DNA of 64,000 nt. Origin: Antitrichia curtipendula (Eukaryota; Streptophyta; Bryopsida; Hypnales; Leucodontaceae). Below are positions 13,127 to 24,790 of the stretch, piece after piece (position 1 is the first letter of the stretch; each line of letters starts with the position of its first letter). Both the position numbers and the translations under genes were made by a program. The notes under the pieces are model-generated. The model ran no database searches, had not been told where the DNA came from, and worked only from the letters and a program-made list of their open reading frames with translations. The stretch lies in the NCBI GenBank assembly GCA_951230915.1, contig OX579637.1, positions 30,008,001 to 30,072,000 of the forward strand, written 5' to 3'.

Positions 13127-13483
13127 ATGCAAGAAGAGCCAAATAGAAAGACACGGAGGGGAGGTCTCAGGTTTTCCACAAGGAAACAACTTCAGAGGTC
13201 TAGAATGGCTAGACGTTATCAGACCAGGTTTGGAGATGGGAGGGGAACATCTTTGGCTTCTACATTCGAGCGATTGGGTAGTGGAGCTGAAGTGGAGGAG
13301 GGCAAGATTGAAAGTGCTGGGTTTAATGACAATTCCAAGAACGATTTGTTAGAATCAGAATTTGACTCCTTAGTTCACTCTGAAGATGAAAGAGGGCAAT
13401 TTAGTGGTGCGCAAGAAGTTGAGTTCAAATCATTGACTCAATTACTCGGTTTTCTAAGAAGTGCGTCGGACCAAATTCTTCAT
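13127..13483 (+). CDS. Unrecognised basic/acidic exon candidate
   Basis: Open for about 119 codons, then a good 5' splice site (cat/gtgagt at 13484). The N-terminal 30 residues are strongly basic and a long acidic, Ser-rich part follows. It lies divergent to the MULE-like transposase, so it could be the second gene of that element. No domain is visible, and it could also be a chance open frame. Confidence 0.25.
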
Positions 13484-13806
13484 GTGAGTTTTAAAATCCA
13501 TGGTTTCCTTTCAAGATTTGGTTATTCATATTATTGGTGAAAGGTATTGTTCGGGAAATCTTTGGTATTATTTTGATAGATTTGCCTTTCTCAATAGATA
13601 TAATGGATACTGTGCTACTATAGAGGCTGATAGAGATTGGGTAGTATTAGTGATATAAGCAATGAACGATAACCCTAGATTTATGTGGTAATTATAATAG
13701 ATTGTGACCTTCAAAACCGTAGCCATTGTCAAGGAACTTGGACTGCCTTGAGCAAAACTAAGAAGGACATCATATTGAAAATATAATCGTAGGATCTTAT
13801 TCTTAA

Positions 13807-14753
13807 CCCCTAAAGGTTTTTGACTATGCTTTCACAAAAAACGCTCCCAAACTGCCATTTCTAGTACAAGTACCAAATTTTGGAAAAAAAACTTTTTTGG
13901 ACACATGTAACCATAGGATCTTGTAGTAAACTAGTTTGAGAAGATGTGGAAAAAATTTCAGAAATTTCTACAGTGTAAATTGCAAGAAATTAGCATTTGA
14001 AGTGACACAAAACCCCTTTTTTTGTCCCTGCGAAAAACCGGGCAGCTGCACTTCACATGGTCACATTTGTATGAAAAAATGTCCAAAATGGTGGTAACTC
14101 TTTGGATTCATTCTTCAAAGAAAGTTAGCTACATGCTTGAAAAATTTCAGATCATTTGGAATTGTACAACATATAGGAAAAAAATAGTAAGTACAAAGAA
14201 GTAGAAAATGATTCAAAATACTAAATTGTTAAGGATTTAATTATGGAATTGAAAAATGCCAATCCAAACGATTGTAATGTTGTAATAAACAATCTACACC
14301 TTGTGTTTATATTTTTTTCCAAAAATATTGAAAATTGAGTTAAATAAAAGACTTCAAAGTTTATTTTAGAGTAGAGATTCCATAACTACCCACAAACTAC
14401 CCACAACTAAAATTCCTCATAACTTTCATCTCATAAATCAAAGTGGAATGAATCAAAGCTTTTCTTGTGCACATAAATCTAGAGAACCAATTTCAAATTT
14501 TTATTTCTCTAGAAAATGATTTTTAAAGAAGTTTTTTTTGCTGCCCGGGCTGCCCGCCGAACAATGAAAACTACATATCATACCATAACTTTTTAACCAT
14601 GTGGTCAAAAGTTATGAAAATTGTTGGGCCCTAAAGCTACTCCTTGGGCACATCTTGTGTGAAAATTTCAAAGAAAAAAAACAAAAATTCCATTCGTGGT
14701 GAGCTGCCCAAAAACGCTATGTTGTCAAAAAACGGTGTTTGGTCCTTTAGGGG
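13807..14753. mobile_element. piggyBac-like non-autonomous element (MITE)
   Basis: The 947-bp element begins CCCCTAAAGG and ends CCTTTAGGGG. It is bounded on both sides by TTAA (13803-13806 and 14754-14757), the target duplication typical of piggyBac transposons. Inside the 10-bp terminal repeats a second block matches with an offset (tttttgactatgc against ttttttgacaacatagc read inwards from the right). There is no long open frame, so it would depend on a transposase encoded elsewhere. Confidence 0.75.
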
Positions 14754-14757
14754 TTAA

Positions 14758-16560
14758 ACTACTCTAAGACGATGCAGTGAAAATGCCTTGATTTTTGACC
14801 CAATGGTGGGAATGATAATTGAGAGAATAACATACATAATTGTTACCCGTAGAGACAGTTGGAATTAAGGGCTCAACCCCTGAAGAATCATTGTTAACTC
14901 GGAGGACAAATGCGTTTCGGGGCAGGTACCATCGGGCTGGATTTTTTCATGTCATATTACAAATTTTTTTTGGAAGATAGAATAAATAATAAGCTTTGTA
15001 GTCATATAATTGCTTTCAGAATCGGTACTATGCGGCAGAAGTTACGACCAAATAAGATCAAAACAATGGAAGGAGGGCAGTTCAAACAGCATTAGGGATT
15101 GGACCTCTCACTAATAGTTTGTTCTTTCCATTGATTATATTTTTGACTATCTGGAAAGCCTTCATACATCTCATTTGCTTTGATAGTAGAAAGAATGGAT
15201 ATTCTTGGTTATTGAGTAGGTGGAGCATCATAGTGAAAAAAATAACATTCAGGATTCATTGAAGAACGCAACCTTTCAAATTTATCATAATTCCTAGATG
15301 GTTTAGGGTACATTCTATCACATTCCACTGGAATAAGTGCACATTAATTTGATAAAGAATTTATTAGTTTTGTAAATTTATCTTCTCTCTCCTACTTCTT
15401 TCTACTTATCAATTTGGAGCAAGAATGATATGTAAAATCATTGTTCACTAGACTCTTACCTAAATACTCTACTTTCATGATATCAAGCTCGTAACTGTGT
15501 TTTGCAAAATTTTCAAGCTGAAAACATATTATTTCTAAAACCTAATCCAGTAGTGTGCTACAATATATCATGCAATTTGTGGAGTCAAGAGTTCTGGTTT
15601 CATTTCCACAGCTGAAACTCAAGCCAAAAATAGATCCAGAATGCAAGTGAACCCATTTTGCAAACCTTGCCAAAGACTTAGCCAACACACTACTTTCAAA
15701 ATTGTTTTAAATTCCTCAGAAAGTAGAAGATCACTTCTTATCCAATTTTTTATTAAACAGGTAAATAATAAATATGTCTTTCAGCCCAATAGTATAATTT
15801 CCAAGATTAATAATTAAATGGTGGCAAATGTGCTAAGGTAATTATTAAGCATTTTGAATTTCTGGACATTGTTGCATTAAACGATTATTTTGGATGTCCT
15901 TCACATTTGATTTTGTCTTGAAATGTTTTACAAACATGAATAAAATAATGCAAAATAGACTAGTTATTTAAATTCAAAACTGATTGTGAACTTTCTAGGC
16001 CACAATTCTAAATCCAAGGCATTTGAAAATACAGGGCAAAACACAAAAGATAATTTTCTTTTTGCAGAAGCTAATATTATTCAATCCATATATTCAAATT
16101 TCCAAAAAACTTTACAATTTCATGTACACGAATTAATATTTCTGATTTCGATGAAGACCGACATTAAAGCTTTGTATACGAAAGAAACCAGTCCGACGTA
16201 GCACTTCTCCTTGTTGTTTACGTTCTTGTTGTCGTTCCCGTTCTTCTTGGTTAATGTTCCTCGAGCTACCCACTTTATGATATTTAGCAGTTCAATATGT
16301 CCAACCCTGTCTCAGCTGCAATTGGAATCTGAATTTGTTGCATAAAAACCGAAACATGTTTTGGTAGAGAAGATGGAGAATATGCGATTTTAGATTCTCG
16401 CGTGACAGGTTAATAGTCGCATAGTCCCAAATAGCATGCGTAAAGAAACGTATTCGGCGAAGTTTAGAACGGGGTTCTGAACAGATCACGCTGTGACTAG
16501 CTCCCACGGGTTAGTAACAAGCATCGACACAATCGTGAACAAATCTTGTCAGAGAGGACA
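14758..16560. other. AT-rich non-coding DNA
   Basis: No gene, RNA gene or organised repeat supported. The short open frames here (for example 14910-15095 and 15986-16201) have AT-driven composition and no motif. Confidence 0.6.
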
Positions 16561-16639
16561 TCTCTGGTCAAAAATGGTACGCGAGAAAATTAAGGTACGC
16601 GACAAAAATAGGGTAAGCGTGAACAGGGTCAGCATCTGG

Positions 16640-18660
16640 TTCATTTGTGCTTAGGGTTTGTAAACAGTTCTTTTCGGAGAGGAGGTCTGCGCAGAATCTC
16701 AACATGCGAAAGTCGATAGAAATGCAAGAGCAGAATTTGGCGCTCCTCGACGACTAGGACCACTCGTGGTTACGCCTCGAGCTTAGTTTTTAGCAGATTA
16801 CCTAGTGCCCATTTTCTCGGCTTTGTGACAAGATTTGCGGTGACTTGCTTCGACCAGCATCAATTTGCGGTGACCACCTCCCCAATACGTGAGGGTCGCT
16901 AGGTTAACATGAGCTGAGCTTGGTGGTTCAAAGGCACCAAGGAACTCTCGCTGTCACCCAACATCACGAGAGAGTCGATAGAAATACCCGAGCTGGATTT
17001 GGACCTCTTCGGCGACGAGGGACGCTTGTGCTCTTGTCTTGAAATTTGTTTTGAGCTGATCATCCAGTGACCAGATTCTCGGGAGCCCGTAGTCAGTGTT
17101 ACCAGCGCTCTACTGCTTTGCTTATGTCGTGATATGGGTCATGATCTGATGCGTTGGTGTTTAGGGTTCGTGAACAATTATTTTTGGGGTGGAGTTCTTC
17201 GCTGGATTTCAGTTTGCGAGCGTCCATAGAAATCCAAGAGCAGAGAATGGCAGAGTAGGCAGCTCCTTGGCACTGAGGAACTCTTGTGATCACACCTCGA
17301 ACCTCGTTTTGAGCAAGTCACTGGTGACCAGGTTTCTGGAGTTGTGTAAATTGTGGCGATGACCAGCTCCTCGTTACGTGAGGGTAGTCAAGTTAATAAA
17401 GGCTGATCTTGGACCTCCTCGGCCCCGAGGAACTCTCGCTGTCACGCCCCTCAATTTGTTTTGAGCAGGTCACCCAGGATCACGCGAGAGTCGACAGAAA
17501 ACCCTGGAGTACAATTGGAGCTCCTCGGCGACGAGAAACGCTTGCCCACACGCCTTGAAATTTGTTTTGAGCAGATCACCTGTAGAGATTCTCTTGTTCT
17601 CGATTAGTGGTTCGGTGACCAGCATCGACCAGCTTAGATAGGTTTTGATTATCAGTGACTGGCTCCTCGTTACGTGAGGGTCCTCAGGCTACCAAGATCT
17701 GAACTTGGACTTCCTCGGCACCGAGGAACACTCGTCGTCACCTCCTTCGACGAGTTTTGAGCAGGTCACCCAGGATAGCGGGAGAGTTGAGAGGAATCCT
17801 GAGCTGGATTTGGAGCACCTCGGCGACGAGGAACGCCGGTCACCACTCCTTCAAATTTGTTTTGAGCTGATCAACTCTAGAGATACTTGGGTTCGTGATT
17901 AGTGGTTCGGTGACCAGCATCGACCAGCTTAGTTAGGTTTCGATTATCGGTGATTGGCTCCTCGTTACTTGAGGGTTGTCAGGTTACCAAGATCTGAGCT
18001 TGGACTTCCTCGGCACCGAGGAACACTCGCCATCACCTCCTTCGATGAGTTTTGAGCAAGTCACCTAGGATAGCGGGAGAGTTGACAGGATTTCCGAGCT
18101 GGATTTGGGGCACCTCGGCGACGAGGAACGCCTGCGGTCTTGCATTCAAAAATGTTTTGAGCTGATCATGCATTGACCAAATTCTTGGGTTAGTGCTTAG
18201 ATTTGTGGTGACCAGCTCTGGGAGCCCCTAGTCATTGTTACAAGCGCGTCACTGCTTTGCTTATGTCATATAGAGGGTCATTATCTAATGCGTTTGTGCT
18301 TAGGTTTTGTGAACAATTCTTTTTGGTGAGAGTCCATTGCTGGATCTCAGTTCGCGAGCGTGGATAGAAATCCAAGAGAAGAATTTGAAGCTCCTCTGCG
18401 TCAAGGAACTCTCGATGTCAGGCCTTGAACCTCGTTTTGAGCAAATCACCTGTGACCAGATTATTGGGTTGTGTTTAGTCATGCGGTGACCAGCTTCAAC
18501 TAGCATGGATAGGTTCCGATTTGTGGCGACCAGCTCCTCGTTACGTAATGATCGTCAGGTTCACATGAGCTGAGCTTAGACCTCCTTGGTGCCGAGGAAC
18601 TCTAGCGGTCACGCCCTGTACCTTGTTTTGAATAGGTCACCCAACATCCCGTTCTCCAGT
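16640..18660. repeat. Tandem array of about 295 bp with a short palindrome
   Basis: Core units recur with a period near 295 bp. The palindrome cctcggcaccgagg and its variants sit at 17417, 17713, 18008 and 18584; its partner cctcggcgacgagg at about 17523, 17818 and 18113; and ctcctcgttacgtgaggg at about 17369, 17666 and 17961. A second, longer period is shown by related blocks near 16666, 17172 and 18310 (gaacaattctttttgg...gctggatctcag). GC content is clearly above the flanks. The array ends where the first exon of the ParB-like/methyltransferase gene begins (18701), so it may contain its upstream region or promoter. Confidence 0.8.
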
Positions 18661-18700
18661 GTCCTAGTATGTCTAACGTTGATTTCTGGAATGTTTGTAG

Positions 18701-21700
18701 ATGGGAGCTGAAGACGTCCTCGCAAGTGAGTCTCTATCATTGGACGGTGATTCTGAGGTAAGCTTCCGATTTTTGTTCATATGTTTGGTTCAAAAGATAT
18801 CGGTGTAATGATTTTGTACTTATTGGTTGTTGTAATCCATTTGTTAGATGGACGATGGAAACAAGGAGCTTGAGTTTGGGCTGGTGCAGGATGCCATGGA
18901 TGACGGTGCCGTGCAGCTTGAGCCAGTGCAGAGTGTTGGAGAGAAGGACAGTGGAGTCAAAAGTCCTGAGACGTCTCAGGATCTTCGGCACGATGGTATA
19001 TTGGAATCTCAAGACTTGGGGAGTGCGGGTGATGGAACTACAGCAAGAAACGAGGAGAGCTTGGCTAACGATATGATGGCTGGACTCAGCATTGATGAGG
19101 CCGAGAATGCCTTTCGGGTGAAGGAGAAGCTTGATTCCATTTCTATAATCCAGGAATTGCGTTTCAAGCCAGTCGACTCCTCACGCTTGAAAATTCCACT
19201 TTACAGAATGATTTCGTTGCCGCTTGTCTGACCACTTCTCCACTCCGATGTTAGGCATTTGGAGGCGGAGTTTGCACACGGCTATCGGGAAGGCGACAGG
19301 GTGTTCTATGTATCCATTTCAGATGATATTGGAAAATCTCAGCTTGTCACTGATGAGATTATAGGGAGTTGGGACATGCATTGGGTTAAAGAGAACGAAG
19401 TATTTGAGAGGCAATTAGCTGCTGATATCCACTTGTCTTCTCTATCTGGCCATATGTTCTTTATCTGAGACGGAAACCACAGGTTTCAAGCCTGGAGTAA
19501 GTATATCTCCCATTTGCATTCAGATGATGCAGATTAGCATTTCTCAGTGGACTCTATATTGCTCATATCAAAGGGCAATACTAGCATTCTTCTCAATGCG
19601 ATGAACGACGTAAACAGGTAAGTTTATATGAGTTCCCTTCCAAATTGAGTTTGTACACTTGTTTCTAAGTGAACCTCTAACTAGTTTGGATGTTTTTTGC
19701 AGGTCCAATGAGAATGCGCATGTGAAAACGAACTTGGTACACAAATTGCATCGCATAAGTTCGTATGTGGTATTGAAGTTACATGATTTCAAGGAGTTAC
19801 TCACATTGGATGAGTACAAGGCCTGTGAGACGAGACCAAAACCTTACCCCTGGTATCCATTGACTTCGGATGTCTTCATCAAATTCTTGAATCGGGTAAG
19901 ATTTGATAATCAAATTCTTGAATCATGCCAACATGTTATTTTGAAGTTTCTTTCGTAATTCATGGAATGAGGTCTTATTAGCTACATGATATGTGCAGCA
20001 AGATGTCTCCGCCGCTGCGGATGAAGCGGCTCAACTGTACATAGAGAAGACACCAAAGTCAGACCGTAATGCTCGTGGCATACACGATGCAATGGAAAGT
20101 GCATCACAGGCAAGAGTGAAGTCCTATCGAACGGAGTTTGACAAAATGATAAGCGTGGCAAATCCCAAGCATGGCCCTAAGTTCCTCGAAGCGGTAAGCA
20201 AATTATTTTGTCCTTATTTTAACTCAATTCATTGAAATGTTGGTGTTTTGTGTGAATTTCTTCTTTGCGCCTTGATTTGATATCGTAACGGATATTGTTG
20301 GAATCATAATTCCATCCATGGAATTCATATTGTTCGTAGTGGACTAGAAATGTTAATAATTGAAAATTCAGTCAAGGCTCTTTTACAATGTGTTCACTTC
20401 TGCAAATGTGAAAAATGAGTGATACATTGTCTATTAACTGATGAATCTTTTGTGCTTGAATTCAAGATATATTACCATTGGAGCCAATTCAAGAAGCCTG
20501 AGATGTCACTGTAGAAGCTCCAAAAAATTTCAACTACGATTGTAGAACCACAGTTCAAGGTGAAGTGGTTGAATTGGTGGAACTCCGGAGATTTGAACCG
20601 TGTGGCATTGTGGTTTCCAGCAGTTGGTGTCACAGACGATAAATTAGACGCATGGTTGATGAAGGCTGCTTTCTGGACTCAGGTAAGGAATTTTAATTGA
20701 CATGTTCCGTAAATCTTTCTTTCCGATTTATGCCGTTAAACAGTATGTCGAGTCACTTGTATTGGTGATGCAACTAATCTGTTTACTAATCATGCTTGTA
20801 GTTGGAGTTTATTACCGTTCAAGCTGTGAATGAGACAATGAAGTCAGAGGAGATTATGGTGGATTGGAAAGAGAGAGATGATGTGGACGAAATTGAGGAG
20901 TACATTGAGAAATACCGCATTATTTTGTGGGACCATGCTTTCTTTTTCTTTTTCCGGAAGTTAGGGGAATACTATCGATCCAAGCCATTTCTTTCTCAAG
21001 ATGGAGCAACCAGAGCAATGCAGCGGCTGTAGTACAGATAATTTTTTTAGTGATCATCATATGATATTTCAAACGGCCGAATGTAGATTAAATGCTTGAC
21101 TGCTTAACTCATGTAACTGTTTGGTTTGCTTGACTCAACAATAGAAATCTTTCTAAATCGAGATTTTGGTAGGATTGTCAACGTTGAAATTGTTTTTGTA
21201 TTCAATTGTTGGTTGTCTATGGCCGTGTTCAGTTGGAGTTTCTAACTTCATTCCGTTTACACTCCTGAGCTTCATATGTTGACCTTAATGGGTTGAATTT
21301 TAGACATCGACAATGGTCGGTATCATATTTACATTGTTTTGTGCTGTGACACTTTGAATGGCTTATTTGAAACGTCGAGCCCATAATTGTCTAGTTGATT
21401 GTAATTAAAATAGTCAGCCTAACTTTGCATTTTTCTTTGTTGAAGGTACTTCAAAAGAGAGCTCCTTGGGAAGAAAGCAATCGACAAGAAGTCATTTCCA
21501 AAATTATTTGGAGGTTGGTTGGAGAAAACCTTGAAAGATGCATACATATTTACACCAGGGCAGGTACGTGCTTTCAAGTCTATGGAGCACATAGCATGTC
21601 CATGGTACATAGAATGCTCGAAGAAGTTTGTCGCAAGCGAGGAAGAAGCTGAGAAGGCTCTTTAGACTTCTTCAACACCAGTTTCTCTCGAGGACTCTGA

Positions 21701-23669
21701 TGTAGATATGAGTGAGGATCCCCCATCTGAGACAGAGTTGAAGAAATCTACCAAGAAAGGTAGAGACACTAAAGGTTTAAGGGCACCTAAGGAGACTATG
21801 GGGACCAAGAAGGCAACAGAGACCAAGGAGGCCAAGGGTAGTAGTTCAAAAGGCAAGGGTAAAGGAGAAGCAATAGTTGGTGTGAGTCCCTCGGAGACTA
21901 TTTGTGAGGACCCCATTATCCCTAACACATTCAGTAATCCTGCACACTACCCTCTAGAACTGCTTTCAATGTCCACGGAGATCTTTGCACCATCTTAGCT
22001 TTATGAGAAGACCGCTAACCGCATGGACACACATGGAGTGGATGCCAAAGTCCTCCTATTGAAGACTTTTGTTCACTCTATCACGCAGTTCATGGTCAGT
22101 AACAAACAACCCTCCTCTGAGTTTTCACAGCTCTTGTCATTTGCTCAGAGGGTTTGGCCCTACTACACTTCTTTATTTCCTTAAACTCTTCGTTATATTC
22201 TTTGTAATATGCCCTTATATGTTCTAAAGATCTTTATCTTTGTGTTGGTACTTGCATAGGTGGATCGTGGTCATCAACAACTCCTTGGTGGTATGCTCAA
22301 GAGTGAGGCTTGCCTTAATCTTATCGTGGCAAATGTACTAGATGGTCTTCCAATTCTAGATATAGGAGCTTTGGTCCCCACATGGAATGCATTGGCAGAG
22401 GATTGGCCAGAGTCCATTTTCGAGGTGGCTCGTGTCACGCTCCAAGATGATGGGGCGGTTATGCTTTTTCACCCTGATATTCCAGATGTCCGGCAAGCGA
22501 CGAATGCCCTTGCAGAAGCTTATGGTTTCACAACGTTGTATGATTGGTGGGGCGTCAACGATATGCTACTCACATCGTACCGAAACCACAATCGCAGGGT
22601 TATAGTTTCATGCCTTCCTGTTCCATTGGTTTCAACTTTTATCCTTTTTATATTGTGTCCTTACTTCATATGGACGTTAATGATTTATCTTCTCCTAATT
22701 TTGTATATTGCTTCTGCAGACTAAGCGGTTTTGGATAATCCTCTACGTGAAGGAGTCATACTTTGACAATTATGTTCAGTCCAAATTCTCCATTGAAGTC
22801 AATCGGGACCTCAATAATTTGGGCACTGATATTGTAGGGCAAGCTGCCCTTTACAATTACACTAATTCGTCTACGGCCTTGAAGAATGGGGATAAAATGT
22901 GGAGAGGAGCACGTGAGAAAGACCCAGTTCTTATGCAACTCTTTATTAAAAGCTTTTCCAAACCTGGGCATGTAGTGTTGGATTGCAATGCATCAACTGG
23001 TATAATCTTCACCCTTCATTTGTTTTTTATTCTTGTGAATTTCTGTCTTTCACCAATTTGCTTTGGTTCTTATGCGACAAATTTGATTTTCTTCTAGGCT
23101 CCAGCGTTCACGCTTGCCATCGAAGTGGGCGTCACCTCATTGCTCTTGAGTCCGATGAAGAAATCTTTGAGGCTGTTCTAGTTTCCCTCTCCGCTGCAGT
23201 TTCCTCCGAGGGTTCTATGGGGAAGAAACAAAAAGAACCACCAGCCCCAAAAGGCACCGCTAAGGAAAGACCTAAAAAGAGGATTGCGAAGAATCGCATC
23301 TGTACGTAAGTCCTACCCTTTATTGATTTGCCTTCATTTCAAATTTTTCTCCTTCAACAATTAAAACTAATTTCGTTTCATTGTTTTCAATCTCCACAGG
23401 TTGGTAGACTTTTTCCCAGTCCTCCAACTCCATTGTCTTTACCATGTTACATTGAGGCAATGGCCATTGACCTTGCGAATAGTAATAGTCCTGTGAAAGT
23501 TCCTACTTTACCTCGGTATGACCCGAATGTGCGTCGATACATTGACTATGAGGCAACAGAGGTTATTCTTGTTACTAGCAGTGGCAGCACTGAGAGAGTT
23601 TCTAGTGCCACTTCGAGTGATGCGTCTTCTGTGGGTATTAGCAGTTCAGACTGTGTTTCCAAGTCTTGA
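18701..23669 (+). pseudogene. ParB/sulfiredoxin-like plus DNA amino-methyltransferase-like fusion
   Basis: Eleven exons can be joined by GT-AG introns: 18701-18757, 18848-19617, 19703-19895, 19999-20193, 20467-20682, 20802-21028, 21446-22094, 22260-22628, 22720-22999, 23098-23305 and 23400-23669, about 1140 codons. Phases agree at all junctions but the last, where one base is off. Around residue 227 is DGNHRFQAW, preceded by W-x3-W and FE-x-L positions, as in ParB/sulfiredoxin-fold domains. A Lys/Ser/Glu-rich linker follows. Exons 8-10 then show the motif order of class beta N4/N6 methyltransferases: LNLIVANVLDG in the place of motif IV (DPPY), strands ending in GAVMLFHPD, then KPGHVVLDCNASTG with GRHLIALESD (motifs I-II). 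Premature stops: TGA 19229, TGA 19466, TAG 19535, TAG 20512, TAG 21663, TAG 21996. The two-domain assignment is from motifs alone. Bacterial fusions of this type methylate DNA, but here both catalytic motifs look altered. Confidence 0.6.
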
Positions 23670-24264
23670 CTACTTTCATTGTACGCTTTCACTAATTGCA
23701 TGTAGTGAGACTAAAAGGGCCACTACACTTTCTTCTTGTACTTTGTCTTGTCTAATTGTCTTACATTTGCTTCCATGTCATTAGAACTTTATTGATAGTG
23801 GATTCCTTCAATATGCGTAATATCATTCGCCACTTCTGTTATATACCATTGTAGGAATGCCTTTTTGTGATTTTAGTAATTCATACAATACAATAAATCA
23901 TCTCTCTTTGTGTCTACTTGATTCTATCATATTGTTTACCGCCGATTTGTGTCGCTGCACGTATTGCACAATGTTTAGTAATTCTTGAACTCATTGAAAG
24001 CTGAATTAGTGCCCCTGGGGTTGGAGCAATAGAATTTTGAATGTCAGAATTTTAAATCTTTTTAGAGATAATTTCGCACCTTATGAGTCATGACAACCTT
24101 ATCACATCAAACAAAAATAGAATCTTCGCTTGAGCTAAGGTTGAGGTAGAGCTAAACCTACTTCAATACCAAATAAATATTGATAATTGTTTTGGGGATA
24201 TAGTTTTTATGCCCCTATGGACTGTTTTACCATTGAGAAGCAATACATTAAAATTCACCCAGAA
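23670..24264. other. Downstream flank of the fusion gene
   Basis: AT-rich and without coding support. It separates the last exon from the paired palindromes at 24.3 kb. Confidence 0.5.
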
Positions 24265-24320
24265 ATTATGAGGGCCTAAAGGCCTCCTCGGTGTCGAGGA
24301 GGCCTTCTGGCCCTCATAAT
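24265..24320. repeat. 56-bp palindrome (hairpin element, copy 2)
   Basis: The sequence reads attatgagggcc...ggccctcataat with core ggcctcctcg-gtgt-cgaggaggcc. Only two or three positions of the arms mismatch. It is the longest arm length of the family in this window. Confidence 0.9.
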
Positions 24321-24329
24321 TTTTGTGGA

Positions 24330-24369
24330 GGCCAATAGGCCTCCTCGGTACCGAGGAGGCCTTTTGGCC
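24330..24369. repeat. 40-bp palindrome (hairpin element, copy 3)
   Basis: The core ggcctcctcggtaccgaggaggcc is a perfect 24-bp palindrome, extended by ggccaata/ttttggcc on the sides. It stands nine bases after copy 2. The tail sequence taaacagtaaaaggaggca follows, repeated once more near 24440 as ttaacagtaaaaagaggca. Confidence 0.9.
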
Positions 24370-24732
24370 CTCAATATTTTTTTGTAGTTTCAGCCCTAAA
24401 CAGTAAAAGGAGGCATCAATCAATATTTTTTTGGAGTTTAAGACCTTAACAGTAAAAAGAGGCAACAAGCAAGTCCCACTCATAATTACAATATAAAATT
24501 TGGTAAGAATATTTCATTTGTCCTTATTCATCCACATTCATCTTTACCAATTTATCATCCATCCACTTTTGGTCGATTTCTTTGAAAGAATGATTTTCAC
24601 GATTTTGAATCTCCTCTTTGCCAACAATTTTTTTGTTTTTTTCCACGGATATGGGTGCTAGTTCTTGCCAAATTACACACCTTTAATCACCCGAATTCCG
24701 TGGTCATAGGATACTGCATCCAACTCAAAAAA

Positions 24733-24790
24733 TGTGCTCACTGCTCACTACTCTCACCGGACTGCTCACTGCTCACTACTCACTGCTCAC
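24733..24790. repeat. Heptamer repeat (tgctcac)n
   Basis: Seven-base units tgctcac/tactcac are repeated with small interruptions. The minus-strand coding region of the next gene ends in it (its final Glu-Gln-stop is gagcagtga), so the repeat lies at the 3' end of that gene. Related repeats in reverse orientation stand at 8094-8148. Confidence 0.8.
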
